From Alphaproteobacteria bacterium (lineage in GTDB: Bacteria; Pseudomonadota; Alphaproteobacteria; UBA6615): a stretch of DNA of 5,034 nt. The translations under genes and the position numbers were made by a program. Below are positions 1-5,034 of the stretch, in pieces. The notes below the pieces were generated by a model. It was not told the DNA's origin, made no database searches, and worked only from the letters and a program-made list of their open reading frames with translations. The DNA lies in contig JABDJY010000002.1 of assembly GCA_013003285.1 (NCBI GenBank), positions 1 to 5,034 on the forward strand, read 5' to 3'. Each line of letters begins with the position of its first letter. Within the stretch, counting starts at the first letter, position 1.

Positions 1-1
1 A

Positions 2-769
2 CCCGATGGTGAGGTCGCGGAAGGTACAGGCGCTATTCGGCGAGCCTGGCTGACCGGGGCGACTGAGCGCTACGCCCATGGCATCTTGGGCGATCGTATC
101 GAGGCATCGGGCGTTGGTATTGAACGCGCCGATGGGAAGTTTTTATATTTCGAACTGGGTGAAAATTCGGTCTTCGAAGATCGCCGGGCGCGCCTGGTCG
201 ATTTCGATGGCGATGGGGTCGACGAAATTGTTGTGGTTAAAACCTATCTGAACGCCGGCGCGACCCTGGCGGTGTTGGAAGCGGGCGATGAGGCGTTGGA
301 ACTCGTTGCCGAGGCGGAACCCATCGGGCAGTCCAATCGTTGGCTCAATCCGGCGGGCGCCGGCGATTTTGATGGCGATGGCCGCACCGAAGTCGCCTAT
401 GTGGAGACGCCGCATATCGGCGGTACTTTGAAACTATACGAGTATGGCAACCGAAAGCTGACCGCGGATGGCGCGGCGCGGGGCTTTTCCAATCATGCGA
501 TTGGCAGCCGTGAACAAAGTCAGGCTGCGGTGGTCGATTGGAACGGCGACGGCATTGTCGATTTGTTGGTGCCCGATGCGCGCCGCCAGGAACTGCGTGT
601 GGTGACTTTTGCCGGCGGCAAGTTCACAGAGTTAGAGCGGATTAGCAATCCACAACGGATTGTTACCGCGGTGCTGCCGGCGCGATTTGGACAATCCGAT
701 CGCACCGTTGTGGTCTATGGCCTGGCCGACGGAACCTTGGTGGCGGTTTCACCGTCATCCAACCCTTGA
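2..769 (+). CDS. FG-GAP/VCBS-repeat beta-propeller protein (5' end outside window)
   Basis: The reading frame is open from the first complete codon (position 2) to a TGA at 767-769, giving 255 visible residues. The true start lies upstream; a TTG at 86 could be mistaken for it, but the frame before it reads as ordinary protein (AWLTGATERYAHG). Three acidic Asp-rich loops are visible: DFDGDGVDE (200-226), DFDGDGRTE (365-391) and DWNGDGIVD (536-562). Each is followed by a hydrophobic beta-strand such as IVVV, VAYV or LLVP. This D-x-D/N-x-D-G pattern is the calcium-binding loop of FG-GAP/VCBS blades, so the protein is probably a multi-bladed propeller, with further blades in the missing N-terminal part. 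Such proteins are usually exported, but no signal peptide can be checked here. It ends in YGLADGTLVAVSP, a last blade strand. Its molecular role is unknown. Family assignment is good; function is open. Confidence 0.85.
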   Translation, partial: PDGEVAEGTGAIRRAWLTGATERYAHGILGDRIEASGVGIERADGKFLYFELGENSVFEDRRARLVDFDGDGVDEIVVVKTYLNAGATLAVLEAGDEALELVAEAEPIGQSNRWLNPAGAGDFDGDGRTEVAYVETPHIGGTLKLYEYGNRKLTADGAARGFSNHAIGSREQSQAAVVDWNGDGIVDLLVPDARRQELRVVTFAGGKFTELERISNPQRIVTAVLPARFGQSDRTVVVYGLADGTLVAVSPSSNP

Positions 770-775
770 TGTGCG

Positions 776-807
776 TTGACATAAATTTTAGAAAATGTCC
801 GTACAAT
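776..807 (+). promoter_or_regulatory. possible promoter for the small exported protein gene
   Basis: A perfect TTGACA (776-781) is followed by TACAAT (802-807), but the spacer is 20 bases rather than the usual 16-18, in a locally AT-rich stretch just after the upstream stop codon. A second weaker pair, TTAAGC (807-812) and TATCTT (830-835), has a 17-base spacer. Either would give a 5' untranslated leader of roughly 85-110 bases before the ATG at 926. No intrinsic terminator is visible between the upstream stop and this site, so read-through from the upstream gene is also possible. Confidence 0.35.
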
Positions 808-860
808 TAAGCTCGTAACGACGGCTGAATATCTTTAAGGTTTTCTTCACTGGTTCAGTG

Positions 861-894
861 CCCGAATAGGGGCTGTCCCGAATTGGGGTTCTGT
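861..894 (+). repeat. tandem CCCGAATWGGGG repeat (two copies)
   Basis: Two adjacent near-copies occur: CCCGAATAGGGGCTGT (861-876) and CCCGAATTGGGGTTCTGT (877-894). They differ at one base in the 12-base core and by two inserted bases before the CTGT tail. Each core is itself a dyad (CCC...GGG). A small hairpin, CACTG-GTT-CAGTG (848-860), lies immediately before. The pair sits 32-65 bases before the start codon of the exported protein gene, so it could be a tandem protein-binding site or a leader RNA structure. Nothing in the sequence decides which. Confidence 0.5.
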
Positions 895-925
895 CGTATT
901 AAACGCCTCGTGGATTGGAGTTGAG

Positions 926-1387
926 ATGTCGAAACTCAAACGCACAGCCTGCGGTGTTGCTGTCGCCACCTTAGTGTCGGTCGCCGCCATCGGATCTGCA
1001 AACGCGATCGAGCTCAAGGGCCCTAAAGAAAGGGCTGCGATCAACGCGCGTCTGCTGCAAACCGAAATGATGGTCGCGGCTTTGACCTGCGATCTACGCC
1101 CGCGTTACAACAGAGCGATGCGCACGTTCCAGAATGATCTGATTGGCCATGGCAAGGTATTACGCTCCATCTTTAAGCGTAATCATGGCGCCTCGGCGCA
1201 GCGCCAGATGGACAAATATATCACCCAGCTCGCCAACGATGCTTCGGCCCGGAGCAATTACGACCGCGGGACCTATTGTCAAACAGCGGCAGACTTGTTC
1301 GACAATGTTTTGTCATCGTCCGGCGGTTTCGATCAAATGACGACGAAGCTGATCCAGGAAGCGGCCCTACCGATCAAATCGCGCTGA
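926..1387 (+). CDS. small exported two-cysteine protein of unknown function
   Basis: The product is 153 residues. It starts with a classic Sec signal peptide: basic MSKLKR, a hydrophobic stretch (residues 10-22) and an AxA cleavage site at SANA|IEL (after residue 27). The mature protein is about 126 residues, looks mostly helical and is basic. It has exactly two cysteines, Cys55 (ALTCD) and Cys118 (TYCQT), which could form a periplasmic disulfide. The segment around 46-67 (TEMMVAALTC followed by RPRYNRAMRTF) and the ANDASARSNYDRGTYC segment look like conserved cores. I have an unverified impression of similar short alphaproteobacterial proteins. The ATG at 926 is supported by GGAG at 917-920 with 5-base spacing and by the signal peptide. 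No enzyme motif or transmembrane anchor is visible after the signal. It probably forms a single-gene unit. It is clearly a real gene, with function unknown. Confidence 0.85.
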   Translation: MSKLKRTACGVAVATLVSVAAIGSANAIELKGPKERAAINARLLQTEMMVAALTCDLRPRYNRAMRTFQNDLIGHGKVLRSIFKRNHGASAQRQMDKYITQLANDASARSNYDRGTYCQTAADLFDNVLSSSGGFDQMTTKLIQEAALPIKSR

Positions 1388-1399
1388 TCGGTTATTGAA

Positions 1400-1420
1400 T
1401 TGGGCGGCGTTGCTGCCCAA
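1400..1420 (+). terminator. hairpin after the exported protein gene, possible weak terminator
   Basis: TTGGGCGGC (1400-1408) pairs with GCTGCCCAA (1412-1420), a 9-bp stem with one G-U pair and a GTT loop, starting 13 bases after the stop codon. It is followed by CTTTCC rather than a real T-run, so intrinsic termination would be weak. It may instead protect the mRNA 3' end or work with Rho. Confidence 0.4.
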
Positions 1421-1438
1421 CTTTCCAAACACCAAACA

Positions 1439-1480
1439 AAGCAGCCCGCCCGGATGATCTAGATCTGGCGGCCGCTGCTT
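1439..1480. other. imperfect hairpin in the convergent spacer
   Basis: AAGCAGC (1439-1445) pairs with GCTGCTT (1474-1480). An inner CCGCC/GGCGG stem (1446-1450 with 1467-1471) has a two-base bulge, and the loop contains the palindrome GATCTAGATC (1456-1465). Read on the minus strand it is followed by a T-rich, interrupted run (TGTTTGGTGTTTGG), so it could act as a backup terminator for the minus-strand gene. Confidence 0.4.
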
Positions 1481-1498
1481 ATCTTGTGACATCCAGCC

Positions 1499-1523
1499 AA
1501 AAAAGTAGCGCGCCGAGGCGCGC
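1499..1523 (-). terminator. intrinsic terminator of the OmpA-family gene
   Basis: On the minus strand GCGCGC-CTCG-GCGCGC (1523 down to 1508) is followed by TAC and then six T (1504-1499). This is a GC-rich stem with a four-base loop and a U-tract, beginning about 55 bases after the TAA of the OmpA-family gene. The three-base gap between stem and U-tract is the only weak point. Confidence 0.7.
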
Positions 1524-1533
1524 CGTTGTGAGG

Positions 1534-1568
1534 CTGACCCCGAGATGCATTAAGCATCTCAGGGTCAG
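1534..1568. repeat. long palindrome (14-bp stem) downstream of the OmpA-family gene
   Basis: CTGACCC (1534-1540) pairs with GGGTCAG (1562-1568), and GAGATGC (1542-1548) with GCATCTC (1554-1560). There is one C/A mismatch between the two blocks and an ATTAA loop (1549-1553). On the minus strand it starts 10 bases after the stop of the OmpA-family gene and has no U-tract, so it is not an intrinsic terminator itself. It could stabilise the porin mRNA 3' end or be a copy of a dispersed palindromic repeat. Confidence 0.6.
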
Positions 1569-1578
1569 TGATTTCACG

Positions 1579-2682
1579 TTATTGAAGGACGAGTTCGACG
1601 CGCCGGTTTTGCGGCTCGCGAACACCGTCGGGCGTCGGGACGAGAGGATCGGACTCGCCGCGCGCGAAGGTGGCAACCGTTGAGGGGTTGATACCCAGTG
1701 TTTGGAGTTGTGCCCTCACCGCATTCGCACGGCGTTCGGACAAAGCCGAGTTATAATCCGTCGCACCGGAACGGTCAGCGTGACCGGTGGCGATGATACG
1801 GGCCGAACCGGTTGTCTTTGCGGTATCGGCAGCGTCGCGCAGAATGGTTAGCGCTTCAGCCGTGATCACCGACTGATCCCAGTCGAAGAAGACGATAAAG
1901 TTCTTCGGCGGTTCTGGTGCGGGCGGCGGTGGCGGCGGCGGTGCCGGCTGCGGCGCGGGCGCTTGGGCAACAGGCGCGGGCGCTGGCGGTGCGGGCGGGA
2001 TCATCGGACCGGCCGGATCGGTTAAATTGAAGCGAAGGCCAATGAAGATCGCATGGTCGCGGTATTTCGCATCGACTTCGGCGACGCTCGGAGAGGTCTG
2101 GAAGTCGAGATCTTCAATGTTCAAGAAGCGATAATCGAGGGTCAGCTTAAGCCGGTCGTTTAAGGCATAAGCGGCGCCGGCGCCAAGCTGCCAGGCCCAA
2201 CCGAGGTCATTCTCATTGACAGTTGTCGTTGAGACCGGGCTCACGCTGCTGTAATCCACGTCTGCCAAACCAAGGCCACCGCCAACATACAGGTCGATAT
2301 CCTTCGCGACACCGATGTCATAGAAGACGTTGCCCATGAAACTCAAGGCATCGACACCGCCGCTTCCCGAAGCGCCCGAAATCGAGTCAACGTCAGAATC
2401 CCGGTATCCGACTTCAATTTCCGTACGCCAAGGTGTGGCGCCCAACTGCAGGCCTAGACCAACCAACCCGGCCAGGCCAGCGTCGGTCGAATTCTCGACA
2501 CTGATGCTGCCGCCGCCCATATCGGCATCGTCGGTTTGATGCGCGCCCACTGCGCCGGAGAGATACAACCCCTGAAAAAACCGGGTGCTGCTGCTTTCCT
2601 GCGCCAAGGCAGAAGTGCTGCCGAATGCGACCGTGAGGGCCGCAACGGATAGCGCGGCGCGAAATGTAGACTTATTGATCAT
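1579..2682 (-). CDS. OmpA-family outer-membrane protein (beta-barrel plus peptidoglycan-binding domain)
   Basis: The 367-residue protein is complete and shows all parts of the family in order. A signal peptide (1-27) is cleaved after SALA before Gln28. A beta-barrel domain (about 36-220) has alternating Gly/aromatic strands and closes with AIFIGLRFNL. A proline/alanine-rich linker spans about 223-259. A C-terminal OmpA domain covers 262-367. In that domain FFDWDQS, GHADRSG and LSERRA are visible; Asp303 and Arg318 match the pair that binds the diaminopimelate of peptidoglycan in characterised OmpA proteins, with the same 15-residue spacing. The protein should sit in the outer membrane and tether it to the cell wall; porin activity is possible but not shown. 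The ATG is supported by an AGAAGG ribosome site 8 bases upstream. It is monocistronic, with its own terminator. Which paralogue it is cannot be told from one window. Confidence 0.93.
   Translation of the reverse strand: MINKSTFRAALSVAALTVAFGSTSALAQESSSTRFFQGLYLSGAVGAHQTDDADMGGGSISVENSTDAGLAGLVGLGLQLGATPWRTEIEVGYRDSDVDSISGASGSGGVDALSFMGNVFYDIGVAKDIDLYVGGGLGLADVDYSSVSPVSTTTVNENDLGWAWQLGAGAAYALNDRLKLTLDYRFLNIEDLDFQTSPSVAEVDAKYRDHAIFIGLRFNLTDPAGPMIPPAPPAPAPVAQAPAPQPAPPPPPPPAPEPPKNFIVFFDWDQSVITAEALTILRDAADTAKTTGSARIIATGHADRSGATDYNSALSERRANAVRAQLQTLGINPSTVATFARGESDPLVPTPDGVREPQNRRVELVLQ
1906..2016 (-). repeat. low-complexity Pro/Ala linker coding repeat
   Basis: This segment encodes residues 223-259 of the OmpA-family protein, dominated by PAP and PPP units including a run of seven consecutive prolines. 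It is the periplasmic hinge between barrel and peptidoglycan-binding domain. The GC-rich CCN reiterations are prone to length change between strains. Confidence 0.8.
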
Positions 2683-2690
2683 GACCTAAA

Positions 2691-2696
2691 CCTTCT
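2691..2696 (-). promoter_or_regulatory. ribosome binding site of the OmpA-family gene
   Basis: On the minus strand AGAAGG lies 8 bases before the ATG (2682-2680). It supports that start, which is also the one giving a proper signal peptide. Confidence 0.6.
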
Positions 2697-2825
2697 TGTC
2701 ATTCCGTCCAGCCGGGCAATTCCAGCCCATGGAAACGGCAGTCTATTAAACGATTCGCCAAGAGATAGCATAGCTTTGCATTTGAATTAACTACCACGAT
2801 TGTACCAAGTGGCGAATATGCTGAG

Positions 2826-2854
2826 TTGTGGCAAAAATAACACATGAATGCTAT
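2826..2854 (+). promoter_or_regulatory. possible distal promoter of hisZ-purA
   Basis: TTGTGG (2826-2831), a 17-base spacer and TGCTAT (2849-2854) form a weak sigma-70-like pair in the AT-rich part of the spacer. It would leave a leader of about 170 bases. The -10 element overlaps the CACAT/ATGTG dyad. Several other weak pairs are possible. Confidence 0.25.
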
Positions 2855-2996
2855 GTGCCGAATTAGGTGGGGTATTTTTGTGTGAAATTTGCAACTTTCG
2901 GGCTCTAATGGCCTGTTTCCATGTGCTGCGAACGTGCATCTTGACGCCTAATTCTTGCGCCAAAACGCTCGAAAACACGAAACAACGCCATTTCCG

Positions 2997-3025
2997 TTGC
3001 TGTAGCGGGGTAAACCCGCTAAATC
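2997..3025 (+). promoter_or_regulatory. possible proximal hisZ promoter with a dyad in the spacer
   Basis: TTGCTG (2997-3002) and TAAATC (3020-3025) are separated by exactly 17 bases. A 7-bp perfect dyad, TAGCGGG-GTAAA-CCCGCTA (3003-3021), nearly fills the spacer, a typical operator position. Transcription would begin near 3031-3035, at or next to the hisZ ATG, giving a leaderless or nearly leaderless mRNA. The -10 match is poor (3 of 6). If transcription starts further upstream, the same dyad would be a hairpin ending 13 bases before the start codon. Confidence 0.3.
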
Positions 3026-3034
3026 CGGCTCGCC

Positions 3035-4237
3035 ATGTCCTCGGAAACTGAAAATAGAGCTCTGCTCCCCTCCGGCCTGCACGATCTTTTGCCGCCGCGC
3101 GCCGCACAGGAAGCTGCAACGGTTCGTGCGCTGACCGATGCCTTCGCCGGCTTCGGGTATGAGCAGGTCAAACCGCCATTGGTCGAGTTCGAGACGACAT
3201 TGACCGGCGCCGGAGAGAATGGCGGCGGCAGCTTAGCGGGGCATATGTTCCGCTTGATGGATCCGGCGAGCCAGCGGATGATGGCGGTCCGCGCTGACAT
3301 TACCCTGCAGGTGGCGCGGATCGCGGAAACCCGGTTACGCGATACAGCGCGGCCATTGCGGCTATCTTACGCGGGTGAGGTCTTGCGAGTTCGCGGTAGC
3401 CAATTACGGCCCGAGCGCTTGTTTGCGCAGGCCGGCGTGGAACTCATCGGCACGGCCGATGTCTCCGCCGACGTTGAAGTCGTGGTCCTCGCCGTCGAAG
3501 CGCTTGCCGCCACCGGCATCGCCGCGCCGACAATCGATTTAAATTCCCCGGCCTTGGTGGCCCATTTACTGGCCGATATTGCCGTCGACGACGCGGTTGT
3601 GGAGCAGCTTCGGGGCGCCCTGGATCACAAGGACGCTGCCGCCGTTCGCGATGTCACCCGTGCGCATGGGGTCGCCTTCGGCAATGCTGCGCGCATCCTC
3701 GATGAGCTGGTGGGCGCCGCGGGAACAGCGGAAGAGGTGTTGCCGGTTCTTAAAAGACTTGAGTTACCGGTGGCCGCGGCCGCTGAGATTGACCGGCTCG
3801 AAGCCGTTGTTGATGGAATTCGCGCGGCTGGCGCTGATTTGTCGTTGACTTTAGACCCGGTGGAATATCGTGGTTTTGAATATCACACCGGGGTCAGCTT
3901 CACGGTTTTCGCGACTGGCGTTCGCGGCGAATTGGGGCGCGGTGGGCGCTACATCACCGCCGGCGGCGAAGCGGCGACGGGATTTTCGCTTTACCTCGAC
4001 TCGATCATGAGGGCCCTGCCTGAACCAGCCGCGGCGTCGAAACTATACCTGCCGTTTGGCGCGCCGGCCGCGGCGGCCAATCCGCTGCGCGCCGAAGGTT
4101 GGGTCACGGTTGCCGGATTGGCGCCCGAGGCGGATGTACGTGCTGAGGCGCGGCGGATGGCGTGTAGCCATTGCTGGCAGGATGGTAAAATTCTAACCCT
4201 GGACGATGGCAGCGGCGACGCGCCGACGGAGAAATAA
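3035..4237 (+). CDS. hisZ: ATP phosphoribosyltransferase regulatory subunit HisZ
   Basis: The 400-residue protein is a catalytically silent relative of histidyl-tRNA synthetase that pairs with short-form HisG to catalyse and feedback-control the first step of histidine synthesis (ATP + PRPP). Visible landmarks are LLPSGLHDLLPP at 10-21; AVRADITLQVARIAE (84-98); the motif-2 region YAGEVLRVRGSQ through ERLFAQAGVELIG (112-139); the HisA-like EYRGFEYHTGVSF (277-289); GRGGRY (301-306); and a motif-3 remnant, GFSLYLDSI (316-324). In HisRS the last motif carries a catalytic arginine (GLERL); here the aligned residue is Ser323, as expected for HisZ. No full anticodon-binding domain follows, only a short tail (about 336-391) containing CSHC at 377-380. 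The start is fixed by an in-frame TAA at 3020-3022, yet no Shine-Dalgarno is visible. The genome should therefore encode a short HisG elsewhere. purA follows directly. Confidence 0.93.
   Translation: MSSETENRALLPSGLHDLLPPRAAQEAATVRALTDAFAGFGYEQVKPPLVEFETTLTGAGENGGGSLAGHMFRLMDPASQRMMAVRADITLQVARIAETRLRDTARPLRLSYAGEVLRVRGSQLRPERLFAQAGVELIGTADVSADVEVVVLAVEALAATGIAAPTIDLNSPALVAHLLADIAVDDAVVEQLRGALDHKDAAAVRDVTRAHGVAFGNAARILDELVGAAGTAEEVLPVLKRLELPVAAAAEIDRLEAVVDGIRAAGADLSLTLDPVEYRGFEYHTGVSFTVFATGVRGELGRGGRYITAGGEAATGFSLYLDSIMRALPEPAAASKLYLPFGAPAAAANPLRAEGWVTVAGLAPEADVRAEARRMACSHCWQDGKILTLDDGSGDAPTEK
4228..4231 (+). promoter_or_regulatory. purA ribosome binding site inside the end of hisZ
   Basis: GGAG lies 6 bases before the purA ATG and within the last codons of hisZ. 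Because the hisZ stop and purA start are contiguous, purA translation is probably coupled to hisZ. Confidence 0.6.
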
Positions 4238-5034
4238 ATGGCGAATGTCGCTGTCGTGGGCTCCCAATGGGGCGATGAAGGCAAGGGTAAGATTGTCGAC
4301 TGGCTGTCTGAGCGAGCCGATGTGGTTGTGCGCTTTCAGGGCGGGCACAATGCCGGCCATACCCTGGTCATCGGTGAACGCGTCTACAAACTGAGTCTTC
4401 TGCCGTCCGGAGTGGTGCGGCCGGGCAAGGTTGGTGTCATCGGCAACGGCGTCGTCGTCGATCCGTGGGCGCTGCTATCGGAGATCGACACGCTGTCGCA
4501 GCAGGGCGTCACGATCACGCCGGATAATCTAAAGGTCGCCGACAATGTGTCGCTGATACTGCCGCTTCACCAGCATCTCGATAATGCTTTGGAAGAAGCG
4601 CGGGGCACGAGCAAGATTGGCACCACCGGTCGGGGCATTGGGCCAGCGTATGAAGATAAGGTGGGGCGCCGGGCCATCCGCCTGTGCGATTTGGCCGACC
4701 GCGAGATGCTGGCCGCGCGGGTCGATCAGCTGTTGTTCCATCATAACGCCTTGCTCCGTGGGCTCGGCGCGGAGGAAGTCGATGCGGCCGAATTGCTCGC
4801 CCAATTACACGACGTCGCCGACCGGCTGCTGCCGTTTGCGGCGCCCGTCTGGCATTGGCTCGACGAGGCCCGCCGCGCCGGCAAACGCATCCTCTTCGAG
4901 GGAGCTCAAGGGGCGATGCTCGACGTTGATCATGGCACTTATCCGTTCGTGACCTCGTCCAATACGGTGGCCGGCCAGGCAGCCGCCGGTGCCGGGGTTG
5001 GCCCGGGGACAATCGGATATGTCTTGGGCATTAC
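4238..5034 (+). CDS. purA: adenylosuccinate synthetase PurA (3' end outside window)
   Basis: The frame starts at an ATG directly after the hisZ TAA and is open to the window end, giving 265 of the usual roughly 430 residues. PurA condenses IMP with aspartate using GTP, the first committed step to AMP, in the cytoplasm as a homodimer. Signatures are intact: QWGDEGKGK (10-18) with the catalytic base Asp13; GGHNAGHT (35-42) with catalytic His41; GTTGRGIGPAYEDK (128-141), continuing to Arg144, which contacts IMP across the dimer; and FEGAQGAMLDVDHGTYP (220-236) followed by VTSSN (238-242). Residue numbering matches the E. coli enzyme closely, so there are no early insertions. The aspartate-binding loop and guanine-recognition residues lie in the missing C-terminal part. 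It is co-transcribed with hisZ. No frameshift is seen. Confidence 0.97.
   Translation, partial: MANVAVVGSQWGDEGKGKIVDWLSERADVVVRFQGGHNAGHTLVIGERVYKLSLLPSGVVRPGKVGVIGNGVVVDPWALLSEIDTLSQQGVTITPDNLKVADNVSLILPLHQHLDNALEEARGTSKIGTTGRGIGPAYEDKVGRRAIRLCDLADREMLAARVDQLLFHHNALLRGLGAEEVDAAELLAQLHDVADRLLPFAAPVWHWLDEARRAGKRILFEGAQGAMLDVDHGTYPFVTSSNTVAGQAAAGAGVGPGTIGYVLGI

Larger units (their letters stand above)
2683..3034. other. divergent intergenic region with inverted repeats, no gene seen
   Basis: These 352 bases separate the divergent OmpA-family and hisZ genes and are clearly more AT-rich than the coding DNA, especially 2740-2900. I see no convincing gene: the short frames here are Cys-rich or overlap hisZ. 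Visible structure includes ATTCGCCA (2753-2760) inverted as TGGCGAAT (2810-2817); CAAAAATA (2832-2839) inverted as TATTTTTG (2873-2880), enclosing CACAT/ATGTG (2841-2845 with 2853-2857); and CAACG/CGTTG (2983-2987 with 2995-2999). A GATTC (GANTC methylation-type site) is at 2752-2756. I could not find a convincing sigma-70 promoter for the OmpA-family gene on the minus strand, although a promoter must lie here. Confidence 0.6.

Noticed and set aside
86..88. TTG at 86 as the start of the FG-GAP protein
   Set aside because: The frame is open and protein-like back to position 2, and there is no ribosome site before the TTG, so the gene begins outside the window.
1458..1524. Cluster of XbaI (TCTAGA), BglII (AGATCT), NotI (GCGGCCGC) and AscI (GGCGCGCC) sites resembling a cloning polylinker
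   Set aside because: The sites fall within hairpin stems and loops of a GC-rich convergent spacer, no vector sequence surrounds them, and both flanking genes are complete. Coincidence is more likely than an engineered insert.
1486..1683. Plus-strand 65-codon frame across the convergent spacer
   Set aside because: It covers the terminator hairpins and the antisense of the OmpA-domain coding region; no supporting signal.
2983..3021. Two tandem hairpins before hisZ as a transcription attenuator
   Set aside because: Neither hairpin has a U-tract and there is no leader peptide, so classical attenuation is not supported; the dyad is kept only as a possible operator or start-site hairpin.
2848..3051. 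67-codon frame upstream of hisZ, considered as a his leader peptide
   Set aside because: It has no run of histidine codons, is oddly Cys-rich, overlaps the hisZ start and has no clear ribosome site.
2787..3119. 110-codon minus-strand frame in the divergent spacer
   Set aside because: It runs antisense into the start of hisZ, has no signal peptide or domain, and has the composition of noncoding DNA.
4515..5012. Long antisense open frame (165 codons) opposite purA, and a second one at 4529-4804
   Set aside because: They lie entirely within the strongly conserved purA coding sequence, have Arg/Pro-rich composition typical of GC-rich antisense frames, and resemble no family I know.

Overview
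The window looks like chromosomal DNA from a GC-rich alphaproteobacterium, probably of the Rhodospirillales type. This rests on gene content and protein style: an OmpA-family porin-like protein with a proline-rich linker, and a HisZ gene directly upstream of purA. I cannot name a genus. All five genes look like ordinary chromosomal genes. I see no mobile element, CRISPR array, tRNA or rRNA.

Layout. (1) Positions 2-769 (+) hold the 3' part of a gene for an FG-GAP/VCBS-type beta-propeller protein with three calcium-loop motifs; its 5' end lies outside the window. (2) A roughly 155-base spacer follows, with promoter-like sequence and a tandem CCCGAATWGGGG repeat. (3) Positions 926-1387 (+) encode a small exported protein of unknown function with two cysteines in its mature part. 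(4) The convergent spacer 1388-1578 is packed with hairpins, including a good intrinsic terminator for the minus-strand gene and a separate 14-bp-stem palindrome. (5) Positions 1579-2682 (-) encode a complete OmpA-family outer-membrane protein: signal peptide, beta-barrel, Pro-rich linker and peptidoglycan-binding domain. (6) A divergent, relatively AT-rich spacer of about 350 bases (2683-3034) carries several inverted repeats and weak promoter candidates. (7) Positions 3035-4237 (+) encode HisZ, the regulatory subunit of ATP phosphoribosyltransferase, followed without a gap (TAAATG) by purA (4238 to the window end, 3' truncated), adenylosuccinate synthetase.

How the genes fit together. hisZ and purA almost certainly share an operon. 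The histidine pathway consumes the purine ring of ATP and releases AICAR, which returns to IMP, the substrate of PurA, so co-expression makes metabolic sense. The small exported protein and the OmpA protein both act in the envelope but are convergent, separately terminated units. The most interesting unexplained signals are in the spacers: the tandem repeat upstream of the exported protein, the stacked hairpins between the convergent genes, and a dyad lying inside a possible promoter immediately before hisZ, which has no visible Shine-Dalgarno. I found no clear evidence of an undescribed multi-gene system.
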